Shown: positions 44,472 to 54,848 of the stretch, one piece after another
Layout: each line of letters opens with the position of its first letter
Position numbering within the stretch: the stretch's first letter is position 1
Assembly: GCA_019279435.1 (NCBI GenBank)
Contig: JAAALK010000080.1
Span: 31,402,778-31,466,777, forward strand
Direction of reading: 5' to 3'
Length of the DNA: 64,000 nucleotides
DNA from: Zizania palustris
Taxonomy: Eukaryota; Streptophyta; Magnoliopsida; Poales; Poaceae
Position numbers and translations under genes: made by a program
Notes under the pieces: generated by a model
Told to the model about the DNA's origin: nothing
Seen by the model: the letters and a program-made list of their open reading frames with translations, nothing else
Database searches by the model: none

Positions 44472-45618
44472 ACTACGACGTCGCCGAGGAGCCGGAGTAC
44501 TTCCCGGAAGTTCCTCCCTCCCCATTCGCTGAACAAGGCAAGTCACCAAACAATTCTTTTGAGCATATTGAACCCATGTCTGAATTGATTATCGCTATAA
44601 CACATAGGTTATATATGCATTAGTCAAATGAGCCCTTACATTATATTTATTTAGGATCCCCCGACCTTGATGTGCAACCCAAGCCATGCTATCTCGCCTA
44701 ACCTCCTTGTCACCATATGATTAATGATATTAGCTAGTGTCCAAAGTATTGACACGGCCGCTATAGGATAAAAATGAGTCGTAGCAAAATGGTTCTATTA
44801 TATGATCCCCGTTGCTTCTTATCCTTGGAAATTCTGTTGGTGATGAGTCATGGTTGTGAGTGTATGCATGGTGGGTTCCGGGTGCAAGCTAGGGCATTGG
44901 TCAGTCGCACCCGGGGCACTATAAGGACCGGTCTGAGGGATCCGTTGCAATACACTTCCGTACTAACCACAAGTCTAGTGGGTAAGTCCTAACTAAGGTA
45001 TGGGTTGTTCCAAACCGAGGCCACCACTTGGAGATGGGTCAAGTTGCACCTGCGGGTGACTTGTACCAATGTGGCGCAAAAGGGGGTGCGACGTTAGCCG
45101 GGATACGGCCCGGCGCGCCGGCGAAACCTAGAGCGGGTGGTTATCGCTTGGAACATCTCATATTGAGGTTTTGGCACGAGTTCCCGTGAAATGGGTCATC
45201 TCGTTGGGATGAGTGCGTGCCTTGTGGGTACAGTAGTACATCTCTGATCAGAGTCTAAAATCTTTTCGAAAAGCCGAGCCCACGGTCAAGGGCGGGTTGC
45301 GTGACATCCCCCAGTTAGTTTACTTGAATATGGATGTGCATGTTGTTTGTCATGTAAGGACCGTTGTGCGAGGAGGTAAAACGTACTCCTCGAGTTAGTT
45401 GATGTTGATGATGCTCATGTTTACTTTCCGCATGATTAAAATATGATTACACTAAATGCCATAACTGTAACTGCTTTATTCCGCATTGTTAGCCTTTATC
45501 CTTCCTTGTTTATTTCCTTGCATTATTATTTGCATTTGCGGTGGCTTGTTGAGTACTTTTGTACTCATACCCGTTGGACCCCACAGAGGATACCTACTAT
45601 GAAGACGGTCTGGAGTAG
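44472..45618 (+). other. Putative two-exon acidic small ORF inside 5' LTR of element B
   Basis: A 66-nt block (44472-44537) encodes an acidic, aromatic peptide with PEVPPSPFA, the same length and phase as in element A. It ends at a GC donor AAG|GCAAGT (44538-44543). A CCACAG acceptor (45581-45586) is followed by 32 nt (45587-45618) continuing in phase (TYYEDGLE) to a TAG. The 1049-bp interval would be a GC-AG intron. Compared with A, several codon changes are synonymous or swap Glu/Asp or Tyr/Phe, as under protein selection. The 5' exon is unresolved; the frame has a stop just upstream of the acceptor-like AAAAAG. Confidence 0.45.
44878..44914 (+). other. Conserved hairpin in LTR leader of element B
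   Basis: CCGGGTGC (44878-44885) pairs with GCACCCGG (44907-44914) across a 21-nt loop. Element A has the same perfect stem at 2717-2753 with a different loop. It lies inside the putative intron of the LTR small reading frame. Confidence 0.5.
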
Positions 45619-45840
45619 CGACCCAGTCGAGAAGAAAGATCCTGAAGAAGGAGTTCGTCATGCCGTTTTCCTAGAATATTTTATTTGCTGCTTTTACTAA
45701 AGACAATGATGTAATAATTATGGTCTGCGTGCCATGAATACTGTATGATGTACGTATGTCGCATGATGAACCTCTTGGATTATTGTTTTTCTTATGAAAT
45801 TCAATAATGTCTCGATTTGATAAATCGGGGCGTGACAAGA

Positions 45841-45856
45841 TGGTATCAGAGCCGAC
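45841..45856 (+). other. Primer-binding site of element B
   Basis: TGGTATCAGAGCCGAC, three bases after the 5' LTR; identical to that of element A and of initiator tRNA-Met type. Confidence 0.88.
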
Positions 45857-45975
45857 TCGACTGTAGGAAGCCAAACAGACCCGCCTAGCCACGGACCATA
45901 GGAAATTATTTCTCAAAAATCTAATTTACAAATTTTGTTCCTCTCCTCACTTTTATTCAACTTGCTGTTTTGTAG

Positions 45976-46758
45976 ATGCCAGTCTACCGGGTTCAAAGCT
46001 TCTGCCGACACTTTGAGGGCTTCGTCAGGGAACTCCGGATGATGCTCACATTCCTCGGGTTCCTCTTCGAACCCGAATTCCAAGGGATCTACTTGGAAGA
46101 ATTCGCCGGGCCTTGTGACGTCTCCCTCACCGTCCACGGCTCCGGAGAGCATCTGCCACCCTACACTACGGCACTTGGAGGCCCGACCTTCGACGTCGCG
46201 TGCCAACGAGTCGCCCTCCAGGCCCTCATGGAGCTGAGGATGATCTACGACGATCGTCTTCAGAACACATCCTTCCGGCTTGTGCCGAAGCGTACTCCCG
46301 GCGCCCACCGCAGTATCTACCACGGAGTTCACTCCGTGCGCGATCCAGCTATGGCCCGGCAGTCACGTCTTCTACAGGCTATGGATGATCTCCATACTGA
46401 GGCGGTGCTCGACGCCGACGAGCACCATGAGGCGGTCGAGTTTCTTCGTGGAGAGACGAAGAACTTGATCCAGCAGAACGGCGAGCTGCAGCGCAAGATC
46501 ATGCAGCTGCAGAAGGACATCGCTGAGATGGTCCCTCTCCTTCCGAGGAAGAGGAAGCCCATCCGTGAGCCCGTCCCTCGCCCCAAGCGGATCCCACCTC
46601 ACCCCTCCACCGCCGGACCATCTACCGCCAGCATCCCTGCCCCACGCCCCGGCCTCGTCTCCGACCCTATCATCGAGAACTTTCTCGAGCCCACCGTCCC
46701 TTCGGAGCCGCGCACTCGTGGTTCCGAGAGCACGGAGACTGCCTCCGGTGGCGAGTAG
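45976..46758 (+). CDS. ORF0 protein of element B
   Basis: Intact 260-codon frame in the leader between primer site and gag-pol, ending 185 bp before the gag start. It aligns along its length with the ORF0 of element A. Order: helix-like VRELRMMLTFLGFLFEP, strands around CDVSLTVHG, LGGPTFDVACQRVALQALME, then a coiled coil from about residue 150 (RGETKNLIQQNGELQRK), a basic stretch (PRKRKPIREPVPRPKR) and a Ser/Pro/Thr-rich acidic tail. The first 110 residues have the helix-strand-strand-strand-helix order and a Gly-x-x-Ser/Thr turn before the last helix, as in dsRNA-binding domains. That is an inference without a profile search. Presence of an intact copy in both A and B suggests it matters for the element. 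Confidence 0.75.
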   Translation: MPVYRVQSFCRHFEGFVRELRMMLTFLGFLFEPEFQGIYLEEFAGPCDVSLTVHGSGEHLPPYTTALGGPTFDVACQRVALQALMELRMIYDDRLQNTSFRLVPKRTPGAHRSIYHGVHSVRDPAMARQSRLLQAMDDLHTEAVLDADEHHEAVEFLRGETKNLIQQNGELQRKIMQLQKDIAEMVPLLPRKRKPIREPVPRPKRIPPHPSTAGPSTASIPAPRPGLVSDPIIENFLEPTVPSEPRTRGSESTETASGGE

Positions 46759-46943
46759 GCGTAGGAGTCACTAGTTTAAAAATAAAAATTCGTATGTGGT
46801 GCTACCCATGACGAGTGTGTCTTGGGTAGAATAAAAACTTGGTTGTAATGAACATTTTACCACTGAAATTATTTATGAGATGGAACTATTATCGTACATT
46901 GTTTTGTCAATTCGTTTGTCTTATGACTATGCATATTCAGAAG

Positions 46944-49900
46944 ATGGCCGACCACCAGAACACCGGCTCCAACAACGGAGCAGGAGGGAGCCGAGATGCA
47001 CCTGAGGGAGTTGTACCTCACTGGGGTGCGACAGGCCCACGTCAGTCTGGGTCGCCTTCCGCCAACCACCCCACCTTGGCGGAAATGATGGCGAATCAAA
47101 ACCACCTGATCACCGCCCTCCTCACCCAAATGCAGCACCAACAGGCTCAGTTGGACCGTCTGCAGAATGGGGAGCCCGCCCCTCGCGCACCAGCACCCGC
47201 GGCCGCTCCGCAACTCTCCGAGTTCTTGCGTGTGCGCCCGCCCGTCTTCTCGAGCACGACCAACCCGATGGAGGCCGGAGATTGGCTCCGCACCATCGAG
47301 AAGAAGCTCGACCTCCTCCCCTGCACAGACCGGGAGCGAGTGGCCTTCGCCACTCATCAACTCCAGGGTCCCGCCGCTGAATGGTGGGACAACTACCGTG
47401 CGTCCCAGCCGGAGGGCCACATGGTGACTTGGGCGGAGTTCACCATCGCCTTCCGCGCCGCCCACATCCCCGCCGGTGTCATCGCGGTCAAGCAGCAGGA
47501 GTTCCGCGACCTGCAGCAGGGCAACAGGACTGTCATGGAGTACCTCCATGAGTTCAACCGCCTCGCACGCTACGCACCGGAGGAAGTGCGCACCGACGCC
47601 CTCCGCCAAGCCAAGTTCCTCAGGGGACTTAAGGATGAGCTGTCCATCCAGCTCGTCGCCGCCGACTTCGCCGATTTCCAGCGGCTGGTCAACAAAGCGC
47701 TCATCCAAGAGACTGAGCAGAACAAGCTGGACCTCAAGAAGAGGAAGATGATCGCCTTCAAGCATCAGCAGGCGAACTCTCAGAGGCCCCGCTTCGTCCC
47801 TCCGCCACCAGCGCCCACCTACCATCCTCGGCCCGCCTACAGGCCACCTCATGCAGCCGGTGGATCCAACGCCGGGCATCCTCGCCCCGCTCCACCAGCT
47901 CCGGCCACTCAGCCCGCACCGGCCGCCAAAGCCCCGATCTTGAGGGATCGCCAAGGAAGGCCGGTCGTCTGCTTCAACTGCCGCAAGGAGGGGCACTACT
48001 CCCACCAGTGTCCCCACCCCAAACGGCCCCAGGGCGCGGCGCCCAACCAGGCGGTGCGAGCCCGCGTAAACCACGTCAACGCGGAGGAAGCTCAGGAGGC
48101 GCCAGAAGTCGTGCTCGGTACGTTTACTGTGAATTCCGTACCGGCCTTAATATTGTTTGACTCTGGAGCGACACACTCCTTCGTCTCCGAGGATTTCGTA
48201 AAATCACATGGACTGGACGTACTTCCGCTACCCACACCCATGGTTATTACTACTCCCGGCAACAAGACCTTAGCCCGCTTATATAGCCCTAAGGTTCAAA
48301 TTGAGATCCTAGGAGTATTGTTTCGAGCCGAGCCAGTTCTCATCCAATGCACCGGGCTTGATTTCATCCTAGGGATGGATTGGTTGATGAAGCATAAAGG
48401 TGTGATCAACTGCGCCAACAAATCCGTCACGGTGACCAACCCAGAAGGCGAAGTCGTTACCTTTCGTATGACCAGTCGCAAGCCACTCGGAGCATCCCTT
48501 CGCTCGATAGCTCTTGAAGAGGTGCCAATAGTCAAGGAGTTTGCAGACGTTTTCCCTGAAGATCTGCCCGGAATGCCTCCCAAACGGGACATCGAATTCA
48601 GAATCGAGCTTGTCCCGGGGACCACTCCAATCTCTAAGCGCCCATACCGAATGGCCGCCAATGAACTAGCCGAAGTCAAGAGCAACATCGAAGACCTCGA
48701 GCAGAAAGGTTACATCCGACCGAGTACCTCACCCTGGGGTGCACCGGTCATATTTGCCATGAAGAAGGACAAGACCAAAAGGATGTGCGTGGACTATAGA
48801 GCCTTGAACGACGTAACCATCAAGAACAAATACCCATTGCCTCGGATCGACGACCTGTTCGATCAGCTGAAAGGATCCTCGGTGTTTTCCAAGATCGACC
48901 TCAGGTCGGGTTACCACCAGTTGAGGATCAGGGAGGAAGATATACCCAAGACTGCTTTCACCTCCCGCTATGGACTCTACGAGTACACCGTGATGTCGTT
49001 CGGACTCACGAATGCCCCGGCCTTCTTCATGAACATGATGAACAACGTATTCATGGAGTTCTTGGATAAGTTCATCGTGGTATTCATCGACGATATCCTC
49101 GTTTACTCCAAGACCAAGGAGGAACACGAGACTCACCTCCGTCTGACCCTCGGAAAGCTAAGAGAGCAGCAACTGTACGCCAAATACAGCAAGTGCGAAT
49201 TTTGGTCGTCTGAGGTGAAGTTCCTCGGCCATGTCATATCTGCCGGAGGAATAGCAGTGGACCCAACGACCGTTGAAGCGGTAACCAACTGGCTACAGCC
49301 AACGACCGTGACCGAGATCCGGAGTTTTCTCGGATTGGCCGGATACTACCGCCGGTTCATCGAGAATTTTTCCAAGATCGCCAAGCCTATGACCAGACTT
49401 CTGCAGAAAGAGGTGAAGTTTGATTGGACCCCCGACTGCGAAGAGAGCTTCCAGACTCTCAAGAAGAAGCTCGTGTCAGCCCCTATTCTGACTCTGCCAG
49501 ACATCCGGAAAGACTTCCACGTCTACTGTGATGCCTCTCGTCAAGGATTGGGATGCGTCTTAATGCAAGAAGGGAAGGTGGTATCCTACGCCTCCCGGCA
49601 GTTGAGACCACATGAGCTGAACTACCCAACTCACGACCTGGAACTAGCAGCCGTGGTTCATGCCTTGAAGATATGGAGACATTACCTTGTGGGGAATCGG
49701 TGTGAGGTCTTCACCGACCACAAGAGCCTCAAGTACATATTCACCCAACCAGATCTGAACCTCAGGCAAAGGAGATGGTTGGAACTGATCAAGGATTACG
49801 ACTTGGGCATCCATTATCATCCGGGCAAAGCGAACGTGGTGGCAGACGCCCTCAGTCGAAAAGGGTACTGCAACGCCATCATGGTTCAGGACCAAGCTCC

Positions 49901-51410
49901 TTTACTGTATAAGGAGATGGAAAGGTTAAACTTGGGAATCACCACCCGAGAGTACCTCGCTGCCTTGGAATCTCGGCCTGTCTTAATAGACCAGATCCGA
50001 GAGAAGCAGAAGGAAGACTCGGACATCCTGGAGATCCAGCAAAACATGAGGAAGGGTAAAGCCCCCGGATTCTCCGAGGACGAACATGGTACCATTTGGT
50101 TCGGAAACCGAGTATGCGTACCCAACCTACCTGAGTTGAAGACTCTCATCCTTCAAGAAGCCCACGATACTCTATACTCCATTCATCCCGGGAGTACAAA
50201 GATGTACCAAGACCTGAAGGAAAAATATTGGTGGGTCAGTATGAAGAGAGAGATAGCTGAGTATGTGGCCAAGTGCGACACATGCCGGCGAGTCAAGGCA
50301 GAGCATCAGAGACCTGCCGGACTTCTTCAACCTCTCAAAGTCCCTGAATGGAAGTGGGAAGAGATAGGAATGGACTTCATCACGGGACTGCCCAGGACCC
50401 AAGCTGGTCATGATTCTATCTGGGTGATCGTCGATCGACTCACCAAGGTAGCTCACTTCGTTCCGGTCAAGACAACTTACACCGTCGCCAAGTTGGCTGA
50501 GTTATATATGACCCGGATCGTGTGCCTCCACGGAGTTCCCAAGAAGATTGTATCTGACCGCGGGAGTCAGTTTACCTCCAAGTTTTGGAAGAACCTTCAA
50601 GAGGAACTCGGCACCCGGCTGAACTTTAGCACCGCCTATCATCCACAGACCGACGGTCAGACCGAAAGGGTCAACCAGATATTGGAGGATATGCTTAGAG
50701 CTTGTGCTCTAGACTTTGGCGGAATGTGGGACAAGAACTTACCTTATGCAGAGTTCTCCTACAACAACAGCTATCAAGCCAGCCTGCAAATGTCCCCGTT
50801 CGAAGCACTCTATGGGCGTAAGTGCAGAACGCCGTTGCTCTGGGATCAAACCGGAGAGTCACAACTGTTTGGGACAGATTTATTGAGAGAAGCCGAAGAG
50901 AAAGTTAAGATCATAAGAGACCGGCTGAAGGCAGCCCAATCCAGACAAAAGAGCTACGCCGATAACCGTCGAAGAGATCTAGCCTTTGAGGAGGGCGATT
51001 ATGTCTACCTCCGAGTCACTCCCCTCCGTGGCACTCAAAGGTTCAACATGAAGGGCAAACTAGCACCCCGCTACGTCGGACCTTTCCAGATCCTCCATCG
51101 ACAAGGAGAAGTGGCATATCAACTTGAACTGCCTCCATCCTTGGCAGGCGTTCATGATGTGTTCCATGTCTCGCAGCTGAAGAAGTGTCTCCGTGTGCCC
51201 ACCGAGCAAGCCGACCTTCAGCAGCTCAACGTCCAAGAAGACTTGACCTACATAGAGAGACCCGTCAAGATCTTGGAAACCAAGGAAAGAGTAACCAGAA
51301 GTCGCGTCGTCCGCTTCTGCAAAGTCCAATGGAACAACCATCCCGCAGAAGAAGCCACTTGGGAAAAAGAAGACGAGCTGAAAGCCCAATACCCCGAGCT
51401 ATTCGAGTAG
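46944..51410 (+). CDS. gag-pol polyprotein of element B (intact)
   Basis: A single 1488-codon frame. The start at 46944 (MADHQNTG) is chosen because the 35 upstream codons are hydrophobic and not shared with A. Domains: gag (about 60-250), CCHC knuckle with Cys343, Cys346, His351, Cys356; aspartic protease with Asp406 (FDSGATHSF); reverse transcriptase with the catalytic pair Asp716-Asp717 (FIDDILVYS); RNase H from about 860 (YCDASRQGLG); integrase HHCC finger (about 1072-1115); integrase core Asp1144, Asp1205, Glu1241 (a D-35-E spacing); and a chromodomain-like tail (about 1437-1485). No break was found, so the copy appears coding-competent. The chromodomain would guide insertion toward marked chromatin in the chromovirus manner. 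The minus-strand frame at 46869-48074 is its shadow. Confidence 0.95.
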   Translation: MADHQNTGSNNGAGGSRDAPEGVVPHWGATGPRQSGSPSANHPTLAEMMANQNHLITALLTQMQHQQAQLDRLQNGEPAPRAPAPAAAPQLSEFLRVRPPVFSSTTNPMEAGDWLRTIEKKLDLLPCTDRERVAFATHQLQGPAAEWWDNYRASQPEGHMVTWAEFTIAFRAAHIPAGVIAVKQQEFRDLQQGNRTVMEYLHEFNRLARYAPEEVRTDALRQAKFLRGLKDELSIQLVAADFADFQRLVNKALIQETEQNKLDLKKRKMIAFKHQQANSQRPRFVPPPPAPTYHPRPAYRPPHAAGGSNAGHPRPAPPAPATQPAPAAKAPILRDRQGRPVVCFNCRKEGHYSHQCPHPKRPQGAAPNQAVRARVNHVNAEEAQEAPEVVLGTFTVNSVPALILFDSGATHSFVSEDFVKSHGLDVLPLPTPMVITTPGNKTLARLYSPKVQIEILGVLFRAEPVLIQCTGLDFILGMDWLMKHKGVINCANKSVTVTNPEGEVVTFRMTSRKPLGASLRSIALEEVPIVKEFADVFPEDLPGMPPKRDIEFRIELVPGTTPISKRPYRMAANELAEVKSNIEDLEQKGYIRPSTSPWGAPVIFAMKKDKTKRMCVDYRALNDVTIKNKYPLPRIDDLFDQLKGSSVFSKIDLRSGYHQLRIREEDIPKTAFTSRYGLYEYTVMSFGLTNAPAFFMNMMNNVFMEFLDKFIVVFIDDILVYSKTKEEHETHLRLTLGKLREQQLYAKYSKCEFWSSEVKFLGHVISAGGIAVDPTTVEAVTNWLQPTTVTEIRSFLGLAGYYRRFIENFSKIAKPMTRLLQKEVKFDWTPDCEESFQTLKKKLVSAPILTLPDIRKDFHVYCDASRQGLGCVLMQEGKVVSYASRQLRPHELNYPTHDLELAAVVHALKIWRHYLVGNRCEVFTDHKSLKYIFTQPDLNLRQRRWLELIKDYDLGIHYHPGKANVVADALSRKGYCNAIMVQDQAPLLYKEMERLNLGITTREYLAALESRPVLIDQIREKQKEDSDILEIQQNMRKGKAPGFSEDEHGTIWFGNRVCVPNLPELKTLILQEAHDTLYSIHPGSTKMYQDLKEKYWWVSMKREIAEYVAKCDTCRRVKAEHQRPAGLLQPLKVPEWKWEEIGMDFITGLPRTQAGHDSIWVIVDRLTKVAHFVPVKTTYTVAKLAELYMTRIVCLHGVPKKIVSDRGSQFTSKFWKNLQEELGTRLNFSTAYHPQTDGQTERVNQILEDMLRACALDFGGMWDKNLPYAEFSYNNSYQASLQMSPFEALYGRKCRTPLLWDQTGESQLFGTDLLREAEEKVKIIRDRLKAAQSRQKSYADNRRRDLAFEEGDYVYLRVTPLRGTQRFNMKGKLAPRYVGPFQILHRQGEVAYQLELPPSLAGVHDVFHVSQLKKCLRVPTEQADLQQLNVQEDLTYIERPVKILETKERVTRSRVVRFCKVQWNNHPAEEATWEKEDELKAQYPELFE

Positions 51411-51438
51411 CGTTCCAATCTCGAGGACGAGATTCTTG

Positions 51439-51451
51439 TAAGGGGGATAGG
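51439..51451 (+). other. Polypurine tract of element B
   Basis: TAAGGGGGATAGG, two bases before the 3' LTR, matching element A exactly. Confidence 0.85.
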
Positions 51452-51453
51452 TT

Positions 51454-54400
51454 TGTAACACCTCAATTTTTCAAAACAATAAAAATATTATTAAATTCAA
51501 TTTCTTGGAATTATTAATTCTGAAAATAACTTAAATACCTCTTCATACCCTTTTGAACTACAACATAGAGTAGATGACCAAATTAGGAGGTGAAACTTTT
51601 TGTATATGATCCTAAGGCCAAAAGATAATTTTGAGAATTTTTATAAATTTTTACCAGCCTTGGAAGTAGCCCTAATCTTTTAATCTATTTTCTGGAATTA
51701 TTTTTATTCAGAAACACGTTAGAACAGTATTGGGCTCCTCCCCCTCCCTTCTCTCTCTCCCGGCCGGCCCAGCCCGTTACCGCGCTCCCCTCTGGCTGAC
51801 AACCCGACCCCACCTGTCGGCGCCGAATCCCTCCCCTCGCGCGCGAACCCGACACCCCGGCCCCACCCGTCAGTCGCCACCCTCACCCGCTCGCGCCCGC
51901 TGGCCAGTGGCCCCCGCCTGTCAGACCCGTCGTCTACCTCCCGCCGTCGCCCCCAAATTCCGCCGGCCGACGACTCCGCCTCGGATCCGCCTCGCTGGCC
52001 CCTCCCGTATTAAATTGGCGCCATTAACAGCCCCCCCGCGCTCAGCCGACCGTTTCCCCGCTTTAACCCTCGCGTTTACGCCACGGGATCGCCGCTCCGC
52101 GTGCATGGCCGAGCCATCGCCGGCGAGTAAAGGCCCTCGGCCGGTTTCCTTGCATGCGAGCCCTCCCCGGCGTCCTATTTAAGCCCCCAGCCTGAGCCGC
52201 GTCCGACCCCCACGCTTAATCGCCTCGAGAACGAACAGAGCACTCGCAGTTCACTTTTTTGCGCACACCCTCTGATTCACCTCCGGCCACCGCTCGCCGT
52301 CGCACCGGACCACCTCCGCCCGTGCCTCCGCCACCAACGTGACCGCGAGAACGACCCCGACCTCGGCCACCCCTCCGCCGACGTCGAACCCCGCCGGAAC
52401 ACCATCGCCGACGAGGAACCCGAACCACTCCGCCGTCTACCCTCGTCGCCGGCCTCGCTCCGTCGACCCCTCGCCTCGCCTAAGGTACCGTCGTGACCGC
52501 CTTGGCCTCCTCTTTCCGTTTTCGCATAGAGCTAGGGCCTAGCCCCCTCGTAGGCGCCATCGCCACCACACCCGAGCCCCGCCGTCGCCGGAGACGAAGG
52601 GGGGTATAGCCCCCTTAGCGCGTGTCGTGCCGGATTCAATCCTGGCCGCACGATCGCAATCGGACGACGCGCGTGAGCCCACGTACGCGATCTAATCCGC
52701 ACCGTCGGATCTGGTCAAAGCGGTATGTTTTAATCTCGCGCGTTGGTTTTCATTTAAACCCGCTGGGCGATCTCGTGCGTCCACGTGGTACCCCTTCGCA
52801 CGTTTTAATCCTGGCCGTCCGTTATCACTTAACCCTCCCGCCTCGCTCTCGCGCGTTGGATCTGGATCCAACGGTCCAGATCGACCCGGTGCACGCGCAC
52901 AGTGCGCGGGTTCACCGTGGGCCTGGCTCACCGTGGACCCGAGAGGTTTAAAATTTGAAAATAAAATTCCAGAAATGCTTTTAAACTTGTAAAATTCATA
53001 TCTAATGCATTTGGACTCTAAAAATTGCCATTTCAATTTTAGAAAATTCATAAAATTATTCTCTACATATTTATGCAATAAAAACAGTAGGTTTATTTGG
53101 GCATTTTCATGTTTATTTAAATAAGTATTCAAATGCCCTTAGGATTTAAATGTGAATTTCAATATTTAAATCCCAGAAAAATTGTATAATTGTCCTTTAC
53201 TGTTAAAACACTAAAACCACTAGGTTTCCTATAAATCAATTGAACTAAATTGGTTAGAAAACCCAATGTAGGGTTATGCCCACTTAAATACTCTTTTATG
53301 AAAAACAATGATTTATTTAGATTCACTTTAAATTAATGGAGGAATAAATTTCAGAACTTTAATATCTGAATTTATTTTATTTTTAATCCAACCAACCTTA
53401 ACTTATATGCTTGCAATGTAATGTTATATGGTTTGATTGAATGTGGTACTCTTTTTATTTGACTTTATATTAAAAAGACTACGACGTCGCCGAGGAGCCG
53501 GAGTACTTCCCGGAAGTTCCTCCCTCCCCATTCGCTGAACAAGGCAAGTCACCAAACAATTCTTTTGAGCATATTGAACCCATGTCTGAATTGATTATCG
53601 CTATAACACATAGGTTATATATGCATTAGTCAAATGAGCCCTTACATTATATTTATTTAGGATCCCCCGACCTTGATGTGCAACCCAAGCCATGCTATCT
53701 CGCCTAACCTCCTTGTCACCATATGATTAATGATATTAGCTAGTGTCCAAAGTATTGACACGGCCGCTATAGGATAAAAATGAGTCGTAGCAAAATGGTT
53801 CTATTATATGATCCCCGTTGCTTCTTATCCTTGGAAATTCTGTTGGTGATGAGTCATGGTTGTGAGTGTATGCATGGTGGGTTCCGGGTGCAAGCTAGGG
53901 CATTGGTCAGTCGCACCCGGGGCACTATAAGGACCGGTCTGAGGGATCCGTTGCAATACACTTCCGTACTAACCACAAGTCTAGTGGGTAAGTCCTAACT
54001 AAGGTATGGGTTGTTCCAAACCGAGGCCACCACTTGGAGATGGGTCAAGTTGCACCTGCGGGTGACTTGTACCAATGTGGCGCAAAAGGGGGTGCGACGT
54101 TAGCCGGGATACGGCCCGGCGCGCCGGCGAAACCTAGAGCGGGTGGTTATCGCTTGGAACATCTCATATTGAGGTTTTGGCACGAGTTCCCGTGAAATGG
54201 GTCATCTCGTTGGGATGAGTGCGTGCCTTGTGGGTACAGTAGTACATCTCTGATCAGAGTCTAAAATCTTTTCGAAAAGCCGAGCCCACGGTCAAGGGCG
54301 GGTTGCGTGACATCCCCCAGTTAGTTTACTTGAATATGGATGTGCATGTTGTTTGTCATGTAAGGACCGTTGTGCGAGGAGGTAAAACGTACTCCTCGAG

Positions 54401-54843
54401 TTAGTTGATGTTGATGATGCTCATGTTTACTTTCCGCATGATTAAAATATGATTACACTAAATGCCATAACTGTAACTGCTTTATTCCGCATTGTTAGCC
54501 TTTATCCTTCCTTGTTTATTTCCTTGCATTATTATTTGCATTTGCGGTGGCTTGTTGAGTACTTTTGTACTCATACCCGTTGGACCCCACAGAGGATACC
54601 TACTATGAAGACGGTCTGGAGTAGCGACCCAGTCGAGAAGAAAGATCCTGAAGAAGGAGTTCGTCATGCCGTTTTCCTAGAATATTTTATTTGCTGCTTT
54701 TACTAAAGACAATGATGTAATAATTATGGTCTGCGTGCCATGAATACTGTATGATGTACGTATGTCGCATGATGAACCTCTTGGATTATTGTTTTTCTTA
54801 TGAAATTCAATAATGTCTCGATTTGATAAATCGGGGCGTGACA
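51454..54843 (+). repeat. 3' LTR of element B
   Basis: A copy of 42448-45837 at a constant offset of 9006 bp, with no indel and a single substitution seen (52614). It carries the same TATA box (52176-52183), hairpin and two-exon small reading frame. Confidence 0.95.
53478..54624 (+). other. Putative two-exon acidic small ORF inside 3' LTR of element B
   Basis: Duplicate of 44472-45618 in the 3' LTR, identical by my reading. Exon-like blocks are 53478-53543 and 54593-54624. Transcripts starting in this LTR and running into flanking DNA could carry it. Confidence 0.42.
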
Positions 54844-54848
54844 GGTTT

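Larger units (their letters stand above)
42448..45837 (+). repeat. 5' LTR of element B
   Basis: Begins TGTAACACCTCAATTT and ends GGGGCGTGACA. TATTTAAG at 43170-43177 is the likely TATA box, so U3 is about 0.7 kb and R/U5 about 2.6 kb. A GC-rich leader-like block (43200-43620) has a donor-like CTAAG|GTACCG near 43482. Blocks shared with element A include the acidic small reading frame, the CCGGGTGC hairpin, and the sequence around ACCACAAGTCTAGTGGGTAA. Open frames such as 42724-43176 are GC-rich artefacts. Confidence 0.95.
42448..54843 (+). mobile_element. Element B: very young, apparently complete chromovirus-like Ty3/gypsy retrotransposon
   Basis: The 12,396-bp element is flanked by the 5-bp duplication GGTTT (42443-42447; 54844-54848). 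It has LTRs of 3390 bp each (42448-45837; 51454-54843), primer site 45841-45856, ORF0 45976-46758, gag-pol 46944-51410 and polypurine tract 51439-51451. I found one base difference between LTRs (T at 43608, C at 52614). With commonly used grass LTR rates this means an age of roughly ten thousand years. Both frames are uninterrupted. B is related to A in gene order, primer site, polypurine tract and parts of the LTR, but is clearly another subfamily. It inserted in the integrase region of element H. Confidence 0.95.

Noticed and set aside
46869..48074. 401-codon minus-strand frame opposite the gag of element B
   Set aside because: It lies exactly over a well supported gag frame, has no recognisable domain, and mirrors its codon bias; a shadow frame.
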